This document shows, piece after piece, positions 11,901 to 26,900 of a stretch of DNA of 64,000 nucleotides (the stretch's first letter is position 1; every line of letters begins with the position of its first letter). Origin of the DNA: Cyclina sinensis (taxonomy: Eukaryota; Mollusca; Bivalvia; Venerida; Veneridae); contig JAAONU010000073.1 in the NCBI GenBank assembly GCA_012932295.1, positions 1 to 64,000 on the forward strand. The letters run 5' to 3'. The translations under genes and the position numbers were made by a program. The notes under the pieces are model-generated. The model did no database searches and was not told the origin of the DNA. It saw only the letters and a program-made list of their open reading frames with translations.

Positions 11901-14900
11901 TAGTAGGTATTTGGTTGTAAGCAGCTGGCACTAGGCCTTTGGCAGTGAAAGGTGATTAGTAGGTATTTGGTTGTAAGCAGCTGACACTAGGCCTTTGGCA
12001 GTGAAAGGTGATTAGTAGGTATTTGGTTGTAAGCAGCTGGCACTAGGCCTTTAGCAGTGAAAGGCGATTAGTAGGTATTTGGTTGTAAGCAGCTGACACT
12101 AGGCCTTTAGCAGTGAAAGGCGATTAGTAGGTATTTGGTTGTAAGCAGCTGACACTAGGCCTTTAGCAGTGAAAGGCGATTAGTAGGTATTTGGTTGTAA
12201 GCAGCTGGCACTAGGCCTTTAGCAGTGAAAGGCGATTAGTAGGTATTTGGTTGTAAGCAGCTGGCACTAGGCCTTTAGCAGTGAAAGGCGATTAGTAGGT
12301 ATTTGGTTGTAAGCAGCTGGCACTAGGCCTTTGGCAGTGAAAGGCGATTAGTAGGTATTTGGTTGTAAGCAGCTGGCACTAGGCCTTTGGCAGTGAAAGG
12401 CGATTAGTAGGTATTTGGTTGTAAGCAGCTGGCACTAGGCCTTTGGCAGTGAAAGGCGATTAGTAGGTATTTGGTTGTAAGCAGCTGGCACTAGGCCTTT
12501 GGCAGTGAAAGGCGATTAGTAGGTATTTGGTTGTAAGCAGCTGGCACTAGGCATTTGGCAGTGAAAGGTGATTAGTAGGTATTTGGTTGTAAGCAGCTGA
12601 CACTAGGCATCTGGCAGTAAGCAGCTGACACTCGGCTGTTACAGAGTTAGGTAATGTTTTCATTTACCTCTGCCATGACATGCCAACTGCTTTCTGTCTG
12701 CTGTTAACAGTACAGTCAAATTGTGCTAAAGAACACCTGTTAAGAAAGACCACCTGTTGATCAAGTCCAAATTTATTTGTCACAGTGATTGATTTAAAGA
12801 ACTAATTGACCTGCAAACAAAGACCATTTGTCTTCATAGACCACTCTCTATTCTTCCTATGGTGTAGACAGGTTTGACTGTAATGTTACAATGATTACTA
12901 CAGAGTTTTCATTGTCTGCTAACTGAATTCAACATAGGCAGTAAGCTGGTGAGAGTGGGTATTTGGCAGTAAGCAGTCAACAGTGGGCTGTTGTTTATGA
13001 AATTCCGTATTTAATAATTGTGGACGATGCACGGCACAAGAGGTATGACAGAAAAGCACTGATCACAAAAGCTCATCATGTGCACAGCACAAGTGAGCTA
13101 AATAAGAGCATTTGGTTATGCAATTCTACTTTTTAAGAAGGTCATTTTAACATAACCTGTATAGTGTCATCAGTTCCAGAGAAACCTAGTGGAGTGTTCA
13201 GATCTGATTTTAATGACATTGACATAACTGATAATCACATATTAGTGCCAGTTAGTCCAGAGTCCATTAATATTACTTAATATGTATTTCATTTCACTGT
13301 TCTTACACTTATCACAACTACCGGGGTATGTTTGTGGCATAATTATTTGAAAATTCAAGGAATCAGAGATGTTGTTGGGTTTATCAAAATGAACTGTTGT
13401 CAGCTTTGTCACCCTCCCCACCCCACCGCCCCAAAAAAAATAATGTTTTCAACTAAAGACGGTCACTAAATGGTTTGAAAGAGATCTATTAAAACATGCT
13501 AAATTGATGTACTTTGACTGGCATGAATCAGGGCAGTGTCCACATTGATCCATGTTCCCATGTGATACATGTATATAATGTAAATAACTTCAACAGAAAC
13601 ACTAAAATATTACCTGTTTTATAAGTTCATTTATGTCTGCTGGAAGGAGTGATTCAACATCACTTAAATCAGTCTTGTTTCCCACCATAAGATCAAACAA
13701 CTGGCTACAAAGAAAATGGAGCCCTGGTCCTTCTTGAGCTAACGACAAACCAACTAATCGACCAACTAGCCTGTAATGCCCTTTTTCCAGTAAGTCCAAG
13801 CTATGGCTGAAGTATTTGGCTGTTTCTGGTTCATCGAAAAACTTTGACTCATGCAGGGATTTCACAGCCAACCTGTAAACAAGCATCACAATTTTACCAA
13901 GTTATTTTACTCAGTCATGAGACATTATGATTATAACTTTAATTGTGTAAATATGACATAGTTACATATTATTAAAAGATATGAGGGTGTTATTAGGTAA
14001 AAAATAATAAAAAAAACTTTGTCTCCAGTTACCCATCCCATACTTTACATGCAGAGTCAAACATTTATATGATGGCATAAGATTTTTCCACCCTAAATAT
14101 TAGATAAATTTAGTTAACTGAATGATAAAGAATAAATTAAAAAAATAAAAATTCCTGACCTAATGACCTCATACTTTTTCTCGCATGTAACCCGAAACAA
14201 ACCTTTTATTTTTTAGGCCTTGTACAGAAGTTATGATAAAAATTAAAATTATTAAACATTTGGAATATACAATTTGAAATATGTTCTTCGTTTGATGCAA
14301 TGACAATATTGTTAAGATTAAATTCTTTAGTCTTTTAATACATGTAGGCATCAAACAAATGTATAGTATTGTATTGTTTGGTACCTGGAACTTTTGCATA
14401 CTCCTTTCTGGAGGTAGGATATATTTTTATCTTCTGGACATCTTATTCAGCAATTGCGACACAAAGCTAGCTCCATAAACATTAAAGGCTTTTATAAAAG
14501 AGTAAAGCTTTAATACATCTTTCATCTAATCATAAAAATTGTAAACAAACCTGAAAAATTCCCGACGTGGGCCTCCGTGGTCCTCACCCATCTCCCCACT
14601 GAATTTAACATATATTCTGGACCTTAAATTGAGATGTTTTCTGTCAAGGGCTCTTAATGCACTTTCCAGCACACTGCTGCGAAAAATGACAAATTTGGAG
14701 GAGGAATTGAGTGACACTGTTTCCTGTTGAAAACTTGCCAGTACCTCTTGAAGGGAACCCAATGGCTGTGGTCTGACAAAAAGACAACACAAAAAGATAT
14801 TTTTTGTCTTAAAACAATCTGCTACATTTATCTACAGGTTTTCATCTCTATCTCAAGATAGACACATCTCAATAGCTTATCTGTACACAATGTGTGTTCA

Positions 14901-17900
14901 AGCAGTGTGTAAACTTCACTAGCATAACAATGTTTATTAGCGGAGATTGAAAGTGCTTAGATATTTTGAAAAAATGATATTCATCACAAACATTAATCTC
15001 ATTATTTTGAAAGATTTTGAAAAATTATTTTACCCGAGTTCAATGACAGTTTATACATGGTAGATAAATATTCAGGATTACTGTGAGTTTCAGAGGATTT
15101 GTTGCATGAATGAAAATGATGATATTGAACGTCAGACAAACAGGGTGATCACAAATTCTCGTCATTTTAAGAGGAACATAAACGGACAGTACTATAGTAT
15201 GGTATGGTGGAGACCTACATGTTGTTACACATGTGTAAATGTTAACAGTATTCACCTCTGATTAGCTTCTTCAATGCTGGTTTCAATAGCCTTCTGTAGC
15301 TCCTCATCTTCACTGTCCACAACTTCTATTGGCCAGCTGACAATGAAAATGTTAGGATCTAATCATATCTTAATTTAGAATCTGTGTTGATTCACTTAAA
15401 GAAAAATAGAGATATTTCACCTCCAGCTTCTACAGGAACAAGTTCTCATTTAAACCACAACCTGTAATCCAAAAACTGACATCTGACCGATTAATTTAAA
15501 ACTTTAATGAATAGGGGTCATCAACTAGTCATGATCGCTAAACCCAATAGCAGGTCTGAAAGCTACTAGAGTTACTGTGCAGACAAGGGTGATCTAGGGC
15601 TTAACAACAAAAAGTTGTGGTGACCTTGACCTAAGATCTGTTGCTGACCTCTGATTCATAGGTAGTTATAATCAAACTTCATATCCAAGTTTTCACAATT
15701 ACATGCACATCCAGACCTCACCGACTACCCAAGAAAAAAAAACCAATCGCAGAATAACACCAATATAAACTCACACACACTTTACTTTGTAGGTGTATAA
15801 AGAAAACTTATCTAACAACGATAACATACACTCATTAAGCTCATTGAAAATTTGACAAGTATGTTTCTAAACTCAGTTAGCTAAAAAAGTTGTACACATA
15901 ATATAAAAGCTTATATCCTTTTCTGACAAGACATTCTTTCAAGGCAATATTCTAAACTTTATTTTCTATGCTTAGAAAGTGTTGTTCCTGTAACCATGAC
16001 TTTGATGGTTCTATAACATATATTGTAAATTAAAAAGATCAATATTACTGACCAAGCACTGCCACTCCTGAATGAAGTTGAAGGTGTTGTTACTTTGTCC
16101 ACTGGCAACCTTCTCTGAAATTGTAAGCAGCATCGTTTAAACATTGTTCTCTTATAACCAGGACTTCCTTTTTACCAAGGAGATGACCTTTGACCCTTTA
16201 GATTTAAAACAAGAAGGCCATGATGGCCCTATATCACTTACCTGAATACAATGATGAAAGCAATAATCTAGGATTTTGTGAGTGTTAACAAGACTTTCAT
16301 TTGATTTGGTCTGGTGACCTAGTTTTTGAACCCACATAACCCATTTTCTAACTCGTCTGAGATTTCAACACTGACACTCTGAGCAAGTTTTATTAAAACT
16401 GCATAAAAAATGTGGGCCCCTGGATTGTTCATAAGCCAATTGTTGATGACCCACAACAAACTGCGGACAACAGACGACGGGAAAAGGCGATCACAAAACC
16501 ATTGCTCAGGTGAGCTAAAAAAACTCATTTTGACTCTTATTTTAGCTGAAGGGTCAATTTTTCTTAAATCATGGCTACTTTGGCTTTATCATGGCAGAAT
16601 CCAGTCAAAAATGATAAATACAAACCCTGAGATTCAGCATCTAGTGGAACCCCAGATAACTTTTAAACATACAATGTGGCTGATTTCTCAATGGGGATGA
16701 TATATATTTAGACATGGTATTTATTGTGACTCTAAGCAAATTTGAAACAATTAGTTACTTACATTGAAGTGAAGATATTGAGAACCAAATAAAGTTTAGC
16801 AATAAGTGTTTAATTGTTTAGTAAGTATAACCCTGAAAAAGGTTATAGTGTTAGAACTGCCTTGTGAATTCCTTAAGAATTATATAGTTATTAAACTCAA
16901 AATTTGCGCATATGGAACAAAAGCAATCCCGACAATACCAGTGACACAGAAACCTCGTGATAATTGTAAGTATTGTTTAGTTTTTATTCTGGCTCAAATA
17001 TCAAGTGAATTTGGTCCATCGTATTGAACAAAACCTCTTTCCCATTGTATCACATCTATGATAAGACATCCCAAATGTAATTCTAACCTCTGCCTTTATT
17101 GCAAACACTGAACATGTTTTCTTGTACTTTTTCATTAATAAATATTTTTATTGAGCAAAAGAACTTACGTGTTTAGTAATGCACGTATCACAATCTTTCA
17201 ACATAGATAAAGTTTATGAATATTTTATAAATTTCCTGGCCAGGCATAATGGAATTACATGCTTATTACACAAAATAATTTCCACAGGACATTTGAGCTC
17301 TGTTTAACTTGAAGGTAGACCACTTAACCTTAAACATGACCTTCATCTAAAAGTAGAGAACAGATTGTACCAAATTAGTTGAAAAAAAACTTGTATACAC
17401 ATGCAACAAAGTAACCAGCCAGCTAAACAAACATTCAAGGTAATTTTTCACTCTTGTCTGTGATCTTAACAATTTGAAAATAAGAGCACTGGGACTTGGA
17501 AGCAGCATATAGCCTCAATATGCTGATCATCTGTGATATTTAAGCCATATTAAAACTAATATGTATAACTGATACAGTTGCAGCAAGAACACATGCAGAA
17601 ATGTACACTGCATGACTACTCCAATAATATATCACCCATTACTAGGTCAAATATGTGGTTCTCTCTGACTGTGGGTGCCTAATAATCTTAATCATGATCA
17701 AATGGAACACTTTCCACCACAACACCAACAGCTCTATGAACAAAAATATTGATTTAAAGTAAGACTTACGGTTGATAGACGATTACGAAATTGAACAGTT
17801 GGTGTACCGGAATCAACAAAGTTATGCACACCATCAATCTGGTTCTGAAAGGAAATAAAGCATTAAGCTGACAAACAAGATGCAGGCATGCATCATATTG

Positions 17901-20900
17901 ATATCAGCAAATTACATTTAAGTTAATACTCAAAAAAGAAATTTGTCCTTAGGACAAGGATGTCCCTGCTACAGTTTTTTTAAAACAAGCTCTTCACAAT
18001 TTTTGTACATATGTATGCATATACTGCAAATAATGAAAAGCTAGTTCTTGCATGTAACATACTGTTTCATCAAGGTGCATGTATATTAGTTATTTTTAAA
18101 TCCTTTCAAAGTTGAAATAAAGGCAAGGGTGCTGTGCGCAACACATTGTCTTGATGAGATTAACATTTGAGACAAGTTATTTCAAACACACACACTTCCC
18201 AAAAAGTGATGAAACTTTAGCACGGACTACAAAAATAACAATGGTGTGCTGTGACCTTGACTTGAAGCAAATGACTTAGGTCTTGGGCATAACACATTAT
18301 CATTATGAAATGAACATTTGTGCCAAGTTATTTCAAAATTACTTTACAAATGAAGTTATAGTCCGGATTTCTGAATGTGAGGTGCACAGGTATTATGAGC
18401 AACACACTTTTTTGTGAGATAAACATTTGTGCAAAGCTGTATCAAAATCCCTCCCTAAATGACAAAATTATAGCCTGGAAATGATTTTCATACAAACACA
18501 TGCGGAGAAGGGTAACACTATATGTCCCTGCCAATATCATGACGGGGGCATAAAAATCCGTGTTACTTATTCACACAGTTCAGAATTCAAGGACTCTATC
18601 AAATCATATCATTAAAAAGATAATATATCAATTGGCATTTTAGTTCCAACTTTACAAAATGCATTATCTTAAATTTTAGGATGCAAGCTAGTTATATTTT
18701 GCATGGTATTGTTCCTGATGAAATGTTTGAAATCTGACATAAGCTACCAAGAATTTTTATCCAATAATACACATAACCAAGATGTTTGGAAATTGAAACT
18801 TCATGTCCTGCTAGAAAAGTCCTGGAAGTTCTGGAAGAACACTGCACCATTATTTAACAGGTTTATAAACAATGGGTAATATCACTTACAGTACGCGCCA
18901 GGAGGAACTCACATTTTCCGCTTTATTTCGCGGCCGCGGAAAAAAATATCCGCCGCGACATCGAGGAAAAAAACGGATTTCCACGATGTCTCGAAATCGC
19001 GAAATATCTCGGCGATATTTGCCGACCAGCGCGAAAATAATTAGAGTCATAACTCACCTGGATAAGCTGAACATTTAATGAAATGACCGTAATAAAACTG
19101 TGCATTTTACGTCTGCCAATTATGTGACATTTGGTAAAATTAAAACCAAATTTCTAATACATTTGCGGTGTATTCCGTCGTTGAAAACGCTCGTTATTGT
19201 ACAGCAAAATCGATCAATAATTTTGTCAAGCGCATAGACGATACAGATGTCGCAGCAGGGTTTACATGTTGTATGTTTTCTTTAAATATAGGAAAGCAGT
19301 TTTAACACGTGTAAATCGAAAACCAGTCAATTTATTTTCTGAAAATAAGGTCAGCTGTTCCGAGAAGCAATTACTTTCGGTTTTGAATTGTCATTCCTTC
19401 CGTTAACAAATACGAGCATTCGTAAACAAATGCATCAGAATGAGAGTTTTATACATTAAAATGATATTTTAAAGCGTAAAATTAGCCGAAATGCGTGTAA
19501 TCAGGAACTTTGTGACCCTCGATACGTCAATTCTTACCTGTGAAAAAGTTCGCGGAACCATTTAGCGGACGTCCGCCGCGATATTTGGTGACCGTGTCCG
19601 CGGCGGTGATCCTCGAAAAGCGGCAGATTTGTTCGCGTTTTAAGGAATGGGTAGTCCGCGACGACCTCGAGGAAAACGAGAGTTCCTCCTGGCGCGTACT
19701 GTAAACTTAAGTAAAAGATAGGTTAATGAAAAAGGGCACCTCTTCAATTATGTAATGAAAAAAACATTTTTTTTCAAATGTAATACCTCTGGTGTTGTGC
19801 TGGCTTCCATCATAATCAATGCAGCAGATGTCTGAAAACCACATAATTTTATTTTTAAAACACCTGACCCCATCTAAAGACAAAAGCTACCAATAAAATA
19901 TGAAGACACAAAGCAAATTGGAAAATAGATGTACCTTTTAAATAATCACAGGAAATAAATCTCAATCTTATGCAATATTAAACTAGATGATTGTGGTCAT
20001 GCATATTGTGTAACTACCTGCCAGGTTCTGTATTATTATCTATCCAGGGCATTAACACTTCAATAAATACTCAGTCGGCAAGAAATTCAAGTTAGCCAAA
20101 ATCTTATGGACACTGTGCATGCAAGAATGGCTGATTATGAGTTCCAAACATGATGCTTTAGTATAAACAAGTTTAGCTATAGGTTGTTTTTTAACAAAAA
20201 CATGCCTCTCCTATGAGGCTCTAAAGTGTATAAATTTAAGGCTATAACTCTGCAAAATCAGCCAGGCTAGACCTGCTTACAATATGCATATCTAAAACTA
20301 AAACTAATAACACAAGTGATATTTTATCCAAAATAGCTAGAAGTTTATGTCAAAGATTCAAGCTTTAAATATACTTAATTTATAAGCACCAAAACTTACA
20401 AAACCAGCCAAGCCAAATGCACTGTCGATATGCACAACATCATCCAAACTGAGCGAGTGCTTTAGGAGATGAAGCCCGCATATTAGATGAAAAGTCTTAA
20501 GTATCATAATGGTGCTATATTGCTATACTGCTTAACTTTGCACTGAAGTGCAGGTAGGAATCATAATAACTCATGAAAAAACAAAGTTTTGTTTGCATTA
20601 TGAAGATTTCCCATTATAAGTCTATGTAGAGGGTGGAGCCAGAAGCATAGCCACTATTGACCCTGCAGGCATAATTTGCATTATCTGGTAGTGACCACAA
20701 GATGATGCTAAATGCCAATGATGCCAAATGTCAAAGATCAAAGGATTAGACAAAAACAGCTGATTTTACAAGTTTTCTATTATACAACCACTATGTTATA
20801 ACTGTGACCCCTTGGGTAGTGCCAACATGTGAGCTTTAGGGCTTTATGGTTATTTATCTTGGCTGACAACAGCTCATCTATGTGACTGGCCTAACTGTGT

Positions 20901-23900
20901 AGCACAAAAGAAAAGAAGATTTATTTTATAATTCAAGATGGAGCAAAATATTGCTGAAAATGATGATCTAAACATTTGTGTAACTTATCCTGTATTTTTA
21001 CTGTCTTAAAAATGTTCCAAATATAAAATAAAGGAAGCGATCTATTCTAGAGTTATTGGCCTTGACAGATTGATGCACACAAACAAACACAGAAGGCCTG
21101 GTAGGAGTAACACTTTAGGCTCTTTCACCTCTCTTTGTATTAAAAGTCCTTTGTCTTTTATCCCAATTTTTATTTAGACTTACTTCAATCTTTTTATCAA
21201 CAGATATCCCTGTAGTGGCTGTCAAGTCTGGTAATTCTTCATCAGAGTCGTCATGTTCAGGCTAAAATAAAATTTATGAGAAGATTATAATACAACAAAG
21301 GAACCTCAAATCATAATTACTTTTTTCCAGCAATAATCATCAAATTATCCACAAAATGCACTTTGAAGTGTAAAATATAACAAGATGGTAGATGTCATGA
21401 CTTCAAATCTAAAGCTTAAAATGACAAATAATATTAGAAATCTTTTTAAATAAATTAGAATGTTTGGTATTACATACATGTACTATTTCCACTAGTCTCA
21501 AAGACATCAACTAAATAGCACACTATTATATCACGAGACATCCATATAATTTGGAAACAATTACTGAGTTGTAACCTAACAAGTAATTCATTCTAGTATT
21601 TGTTTTTGTTTTTTGTGTGTGTGTAAAGCATCTTCCATTATACTGTCTATGTTTTTGTACATAGCTCAAGTCTACCATTTTTAAATAAACAGATTTAGGA
21701 AACAAAGTATCCAGTGTATTATTGTATTATTCTGACTGCTTCATGCCTTAATTGTTGTTACCTCAATGTATATATGCCTTTGTAGAAAAATACCATCTGA
21801 CCGGATGGCTTCTGACAGTATCAAAGTACTGTCCAACTGTCTGGTTACTTGAGATATCTTCATTTGTAAAGGAAGCCAAATGATAACTGACTTCTGATAA
21901 GGACAAACTAACTGATCTTCCATTGGGAAAATATACCACAAGGATTTGTTTGGTTGCATCCTCTATGCTCAAGTCTTTATCCAAATCCACTTTCTGCTGT
22001 CCACCACCTTCTTTAGTAGACATGACTTTATATTTACCGGGCGCCACCAAATGTTTCCATCCAACATACACTCGCCGTGAACATTTCTTAGTAGTCGTTC
22101 TTTTCACAATTTTGGTTGTTGTCTTTTTCTGCTGTAATTCTAAAAATTTCTTGACTGCTGATGATGAGGGGCATCCATTTGCTTAAACAATATTTAAGAT
22201 CTAAATGGATTACTAAGCATAAGATACATGTTCATGCAATAAAATTATATAAACAAGAAGTTTTGCTTCCGGTGATTTACTCCTCTGCAGCACCAGTAAT
22301 GCATTCTTGAAGGATTAGAGTGACTTTCTTATGTAATTATCTAATTCAATTTGTGGGGTCTAGTGGTTAGAGTCCTAAATATCAAACATAAGGTCCTCAT
22401 ACCTCTGTGTTCAAGTTACACCACGGATAAACAATATGTTCATGTGAAGGAAAGTATATTTTAAAGAATAACAGTAACTCATATTCTATTTACTAATAAA
22501 AATCAAGTAAATACACCTGCAACTTGATATTCTCAGACTGGATACAATGCAACAACTAAGTGAAACAGATCATGCAGCCTAGTTCATAATAAATGAGAAG
22601 AAGAATGTTGATCTAATACAAAGTTCATGTTTTCATGAAATGATTGTTGTACAGACATAATAGTTAACTACCATATTAAACCAAATTATTGCTCCCTATT
22701 GCATCTCATTCACGGTCACGTTTATTTGGACACAAATTTTACTATTTAGTATCATTCAGTGTCACTCTTTAACAGCTGAAATTACATGGGAATATGTGTT
22801 ATACCAAATGGAATATCTTTCTCAAGTAGGCCTCTATGGCAATCAATCTTGAAATATGTTATCAACATTACTATGATTGATAATGGAAATGGCATACCAT
22901 TGAACACAAAAATAATTATTTATAGTAACTAGATGGGTGTTCAGTGGAACACTTGTGTCGCCCTTGGGTACTCTGTTAGAATAACTAATAAGGTAAACAA
23001 GAGCCTGCTGGGGTTGAGGGTGGATGGGGAGTCAAGTACCTATGTATTAAAATTTAAAAAAAAAAAATTGGGCCCGGGTTGGGGGGGGGGGTAAAAAAAT
23101 GGGGCGGGGGTGACTGGTTGAGGGTGAATGGGGAGTCATGTACCTATGTATTAAAATTTAAAAGAAAAAAAATAATAAAAAAAAAACAGGGGGGGGAGGG
23201 TTAAAAAAAATGGTGGGGGTTTGAGGGTGGATGGGGAGTCACGTACCTATGTATTAAAAAAAAAAAAAAAAATATAGGGCCAGGGTGGGAAGGGGGGGGG
23301 GTGACTGGTTGAGATGGGGGGGGGGGGGGGTTTGAGTTGGGGGGGGGAATAAAGTGCATATGTTTTAAAATTTAAAAAAAAAAAATAAAATAAGGCCCCG
23401 GGGGGGTGTCCCAGAGGGGACAGTGGAGGGGGGGAGTACTTACCCATCTCATGTCAGTTAATATTTTATTTCTAGGCTTAAGAAGTTTTTTTTCCTATAT
23501 ATAAGTTTAAGCAAAATCAAGTGACCCCGGGGGTGGGGCTAACTGTGACCCCAGGAACATGGGTACCAACAATCTTTGCAGGGGTCTTGCTGGTGATCAA
23601 GTATTCCAAGTTTGAATGGAATATCCTTGACACTTTTTGAGACATGGACATAAAGAAAAAGGTTAACCAAGAAATTTTAACTTGAAAAAGGGGCATAACA
23701 TTGCAAAAAAAAATTTGAGGGTTATCTGCCCTTGAGAAATGGTGTTGTCTTAGGTGATACAATTGTAAGCATTACAACTGAAAAGTTTGATGAAGAAACA
23801 TTAAGAAATGGCATAGTTATAGCCAATGTTAAGTTTTCATGACAAAATCTAAGTACAAAAAGGGGCATAACTCTGTCAATTGTGACCTTGACCTATACAT

Positions 23901-26900
23901 TTTGGCATCATCACGACCCTGTTGTTGTAAGCAATATAATTTGGAAGTTTGATGTTGAAATGTTAAAAAATGGCAAAGTTATTCCCAACGTTAAGTTTTC
24001 ATGACAAAATCCATGTATAAAAAGGGGCATAACTCTGTCAAATGTGACCTTGACCTAGAAATTTTGGCATCAACCTGACCCTGTTGTCATAAGCAATACA
24101 ATTTGAAAGTTTGATAAGATAATGTTTAGAAATGGCAAAGTTATAGCCAACGTTAAGTTTTCGTGACGGACCGACGGACCGACAGACCGACGGACAAAGC
24201 GATCCCTATGTATCACCTTTTCTTCGAAAGGGCGACACAAAAATGGCATGACCTTACATTAAAATAAGCAAGTTATCCTTTGGAATGAAATCTTTTACAT
24301 ACTGGAATCACTAACTGCTGCACACTTTGCCTTGTGAGGCAAGTCTATTAGAGTAGGAGAATTAATTAGGATAAGTAAGATATATCACAAAACATTTCAG
24401 TTTCTACATTACCAAGGCAGATTGATCATAGGTAATTAATGAGACATTTTAGCAAAATAATACTGTGCAGCCAACTCGATCCACTGATTTCTTTAGATAT
24501 AACTGCAACTAAATACACATTTTTTTAACAGAAATACCTCTTTTGTAATCCTGTACTGCCTGTTTAATTTTAATTTGTACCCCTAACTTTTCAAAGTCTG
24601 TATCGGTCAGATCGTTTATCTGATCTATCGTTACCTGCAAAATATAACAAATGTTTTTAGTACACTCATGTAATTTTGTATTTCATAACTGTCAACACAC
24701 TTAGTTGGCAAGGTAACAGTATTTGTATCAGAAACTCTGCTAGTCATTTTTATTAAATAAAAACAGAATGGCATGACAGTGCAATATCCAAAGAATGACA
24801 TGACTTGTAAGATCTTTTATTAGTGTAGTTATGCAGTTGTAAGTACAGGTTTGACTGAAATTATCTTTGTTGGCAGGTGTTTTGGTCAGTGGTAAATTTA
24901 TTATAAAGCTTAACCATTTGAACAAGTAAATATTGTCTTTCACTCATCAGAGATGGTCTATTACCACAAGTGGTCATAACACAGGATGAACTGTATTATG
25001 ATCAACTGTCCTGAAAAAGTTTAACATAATTTTGTGCACTGTCTGTGCCACTGTAAGTTGCATTCATATATTATCCTTCCTTATTATTTCAATGGAAATA
25101 TTGACAATTGGCAATAACTTTTGTATGCAAACTGGAAACTAAACATCCTGCACTATAATATATTATGTCTGATTGAATAAGTTTCAACAAAACCCCATGT
25201 AACCTATATATACAGGCAGAGTTGTTCACAATATTTCCATCTCATATATTGATATTTATAACAAGTGACATTTAGGGCCAAAACTTCTGGAACTCAAGTT
25301 GCAAAAATCCTCATTCCTGCCTTCATGCACATTTAATTACATATCAAGAGTGATGGTTTGGGCAAGTTTTAACAGAATTATTGTAAAAGAAGTGTATGAG
25401 TTGCTTTCACAGATTCTGCTAGGAAACAGAGAGTGAATACTAGTAACAAGGGTCAAAACATAACAAAGTCATTGAAGGGACTTGCCCACAGATTTGGTCC
25501 AAAATATTTATTGTCTATAATTTGTCAGAGATTGAATATATCATGCAAGGTAGTATTTTTGATAATTTAAAAGAGGAAAAAAAAAATCTGCTCCTGCTGG
25601 GATCTGAATCCTAGACCTTGTATGATTCAGGCTAAAACCATATTCACTCTGCCATTGAGGCGAGATAACATCTCTATGCAATTCCATAATACTGAATAGG
25701 AATTATGTGATATTGACTTCTCTACATAAGTAACAGAGTAACCTGCAGGATAGTTGCTTTAAGACTTAAAAAATAGCAAGAAGATATTTTTACAATCATT
25801 CACAGTGAAAAGATTACCAGAAACATTAATTTGAAAACTGTATATACTGTACAAAGATGTAACAGATTTGAATCTAAAGATCACTAAACTAATCTGCTCT
25901 TTTCAAATTTCCTGTTTTTGGACTGATACTTAGACTTCTAATTAGTAAGGTAACTTTAATTGAAATGTCTTCCTAACATAGCCTTCCTTTAAGTGACATA
26001 TTTAGCAATAATAGCTAGCAGTACAAGATCTCTGTTAATGTTAAAACTTTTCAATTTAGCTTATTTGAACATAGATGACAAGACAGTTATACTGGGTACT
26101 TACAAGATTTTCTTGGAAAATGTTTTCCAAGTAGCCTAATCCTATGTTTCTTAAAATACAAAACAAAGGATCATCATAACCATCTCCTGAAAGAAAAAGA
26201 AAGAATAATTATTATTCACTGCAGAAAGTAATCAAGTACAATTAGTTAGATATAAAAACATTATACTGATCCCATGATATTAAAACAGGCTTTAGCATTT
26301 CTTAAAGATTTAATCATCCTTTTCTGTTTTTTGAAGAAACTTATTGTGTGTATAATTTAAACAATTTAATTATTTACAAATTAGCTGGACAGTGACATAA
26401 TACAATAGTGGGCCATCCGTAATCCATTCTTTATATTTACATTTAATCCTTTAAATATTATGTTTGTTTTCACTGCATATGCATAAAGCCAAAAGTCAGA
26501 CAATACAGGTGTGGTCAAAACAGTCAACACTGATTATCTCTACCTGTGTTTCCATTTCATAACAGAAATCTAATTCAGTTTCATTAGCCTTTTGCAATCA
26601 CAGATTTTATTTGATATTGGCCAGTTGTTAAAAAATTAAACCATTGGTTAATTAACAATTGATTAACTTTTGAAAGTAAATATATTAGATTCCGTTCAAC
26701 AAACTTTTATTGTAAGGTACTGAATGTAAGGCACTTCATGACTTCTTACATTTTAAGTTGTTAGAGTAAATGAGTGCATTATTTAAAAAAGAAAATATAT
26801 AAGTTTCAAGTTAACTAATTGTTAGTTAAAGGTGCATGGTCACATTTAATGACAAGAGGGCCATGATGGCCCTAAATCGCTCACCTGAGTCTCATTGCTC

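Noticed and set aside
23247..23447. Proline-rich minus-strand frame
   Set aside because: Pure translation of poly-G and poly-A tracts.
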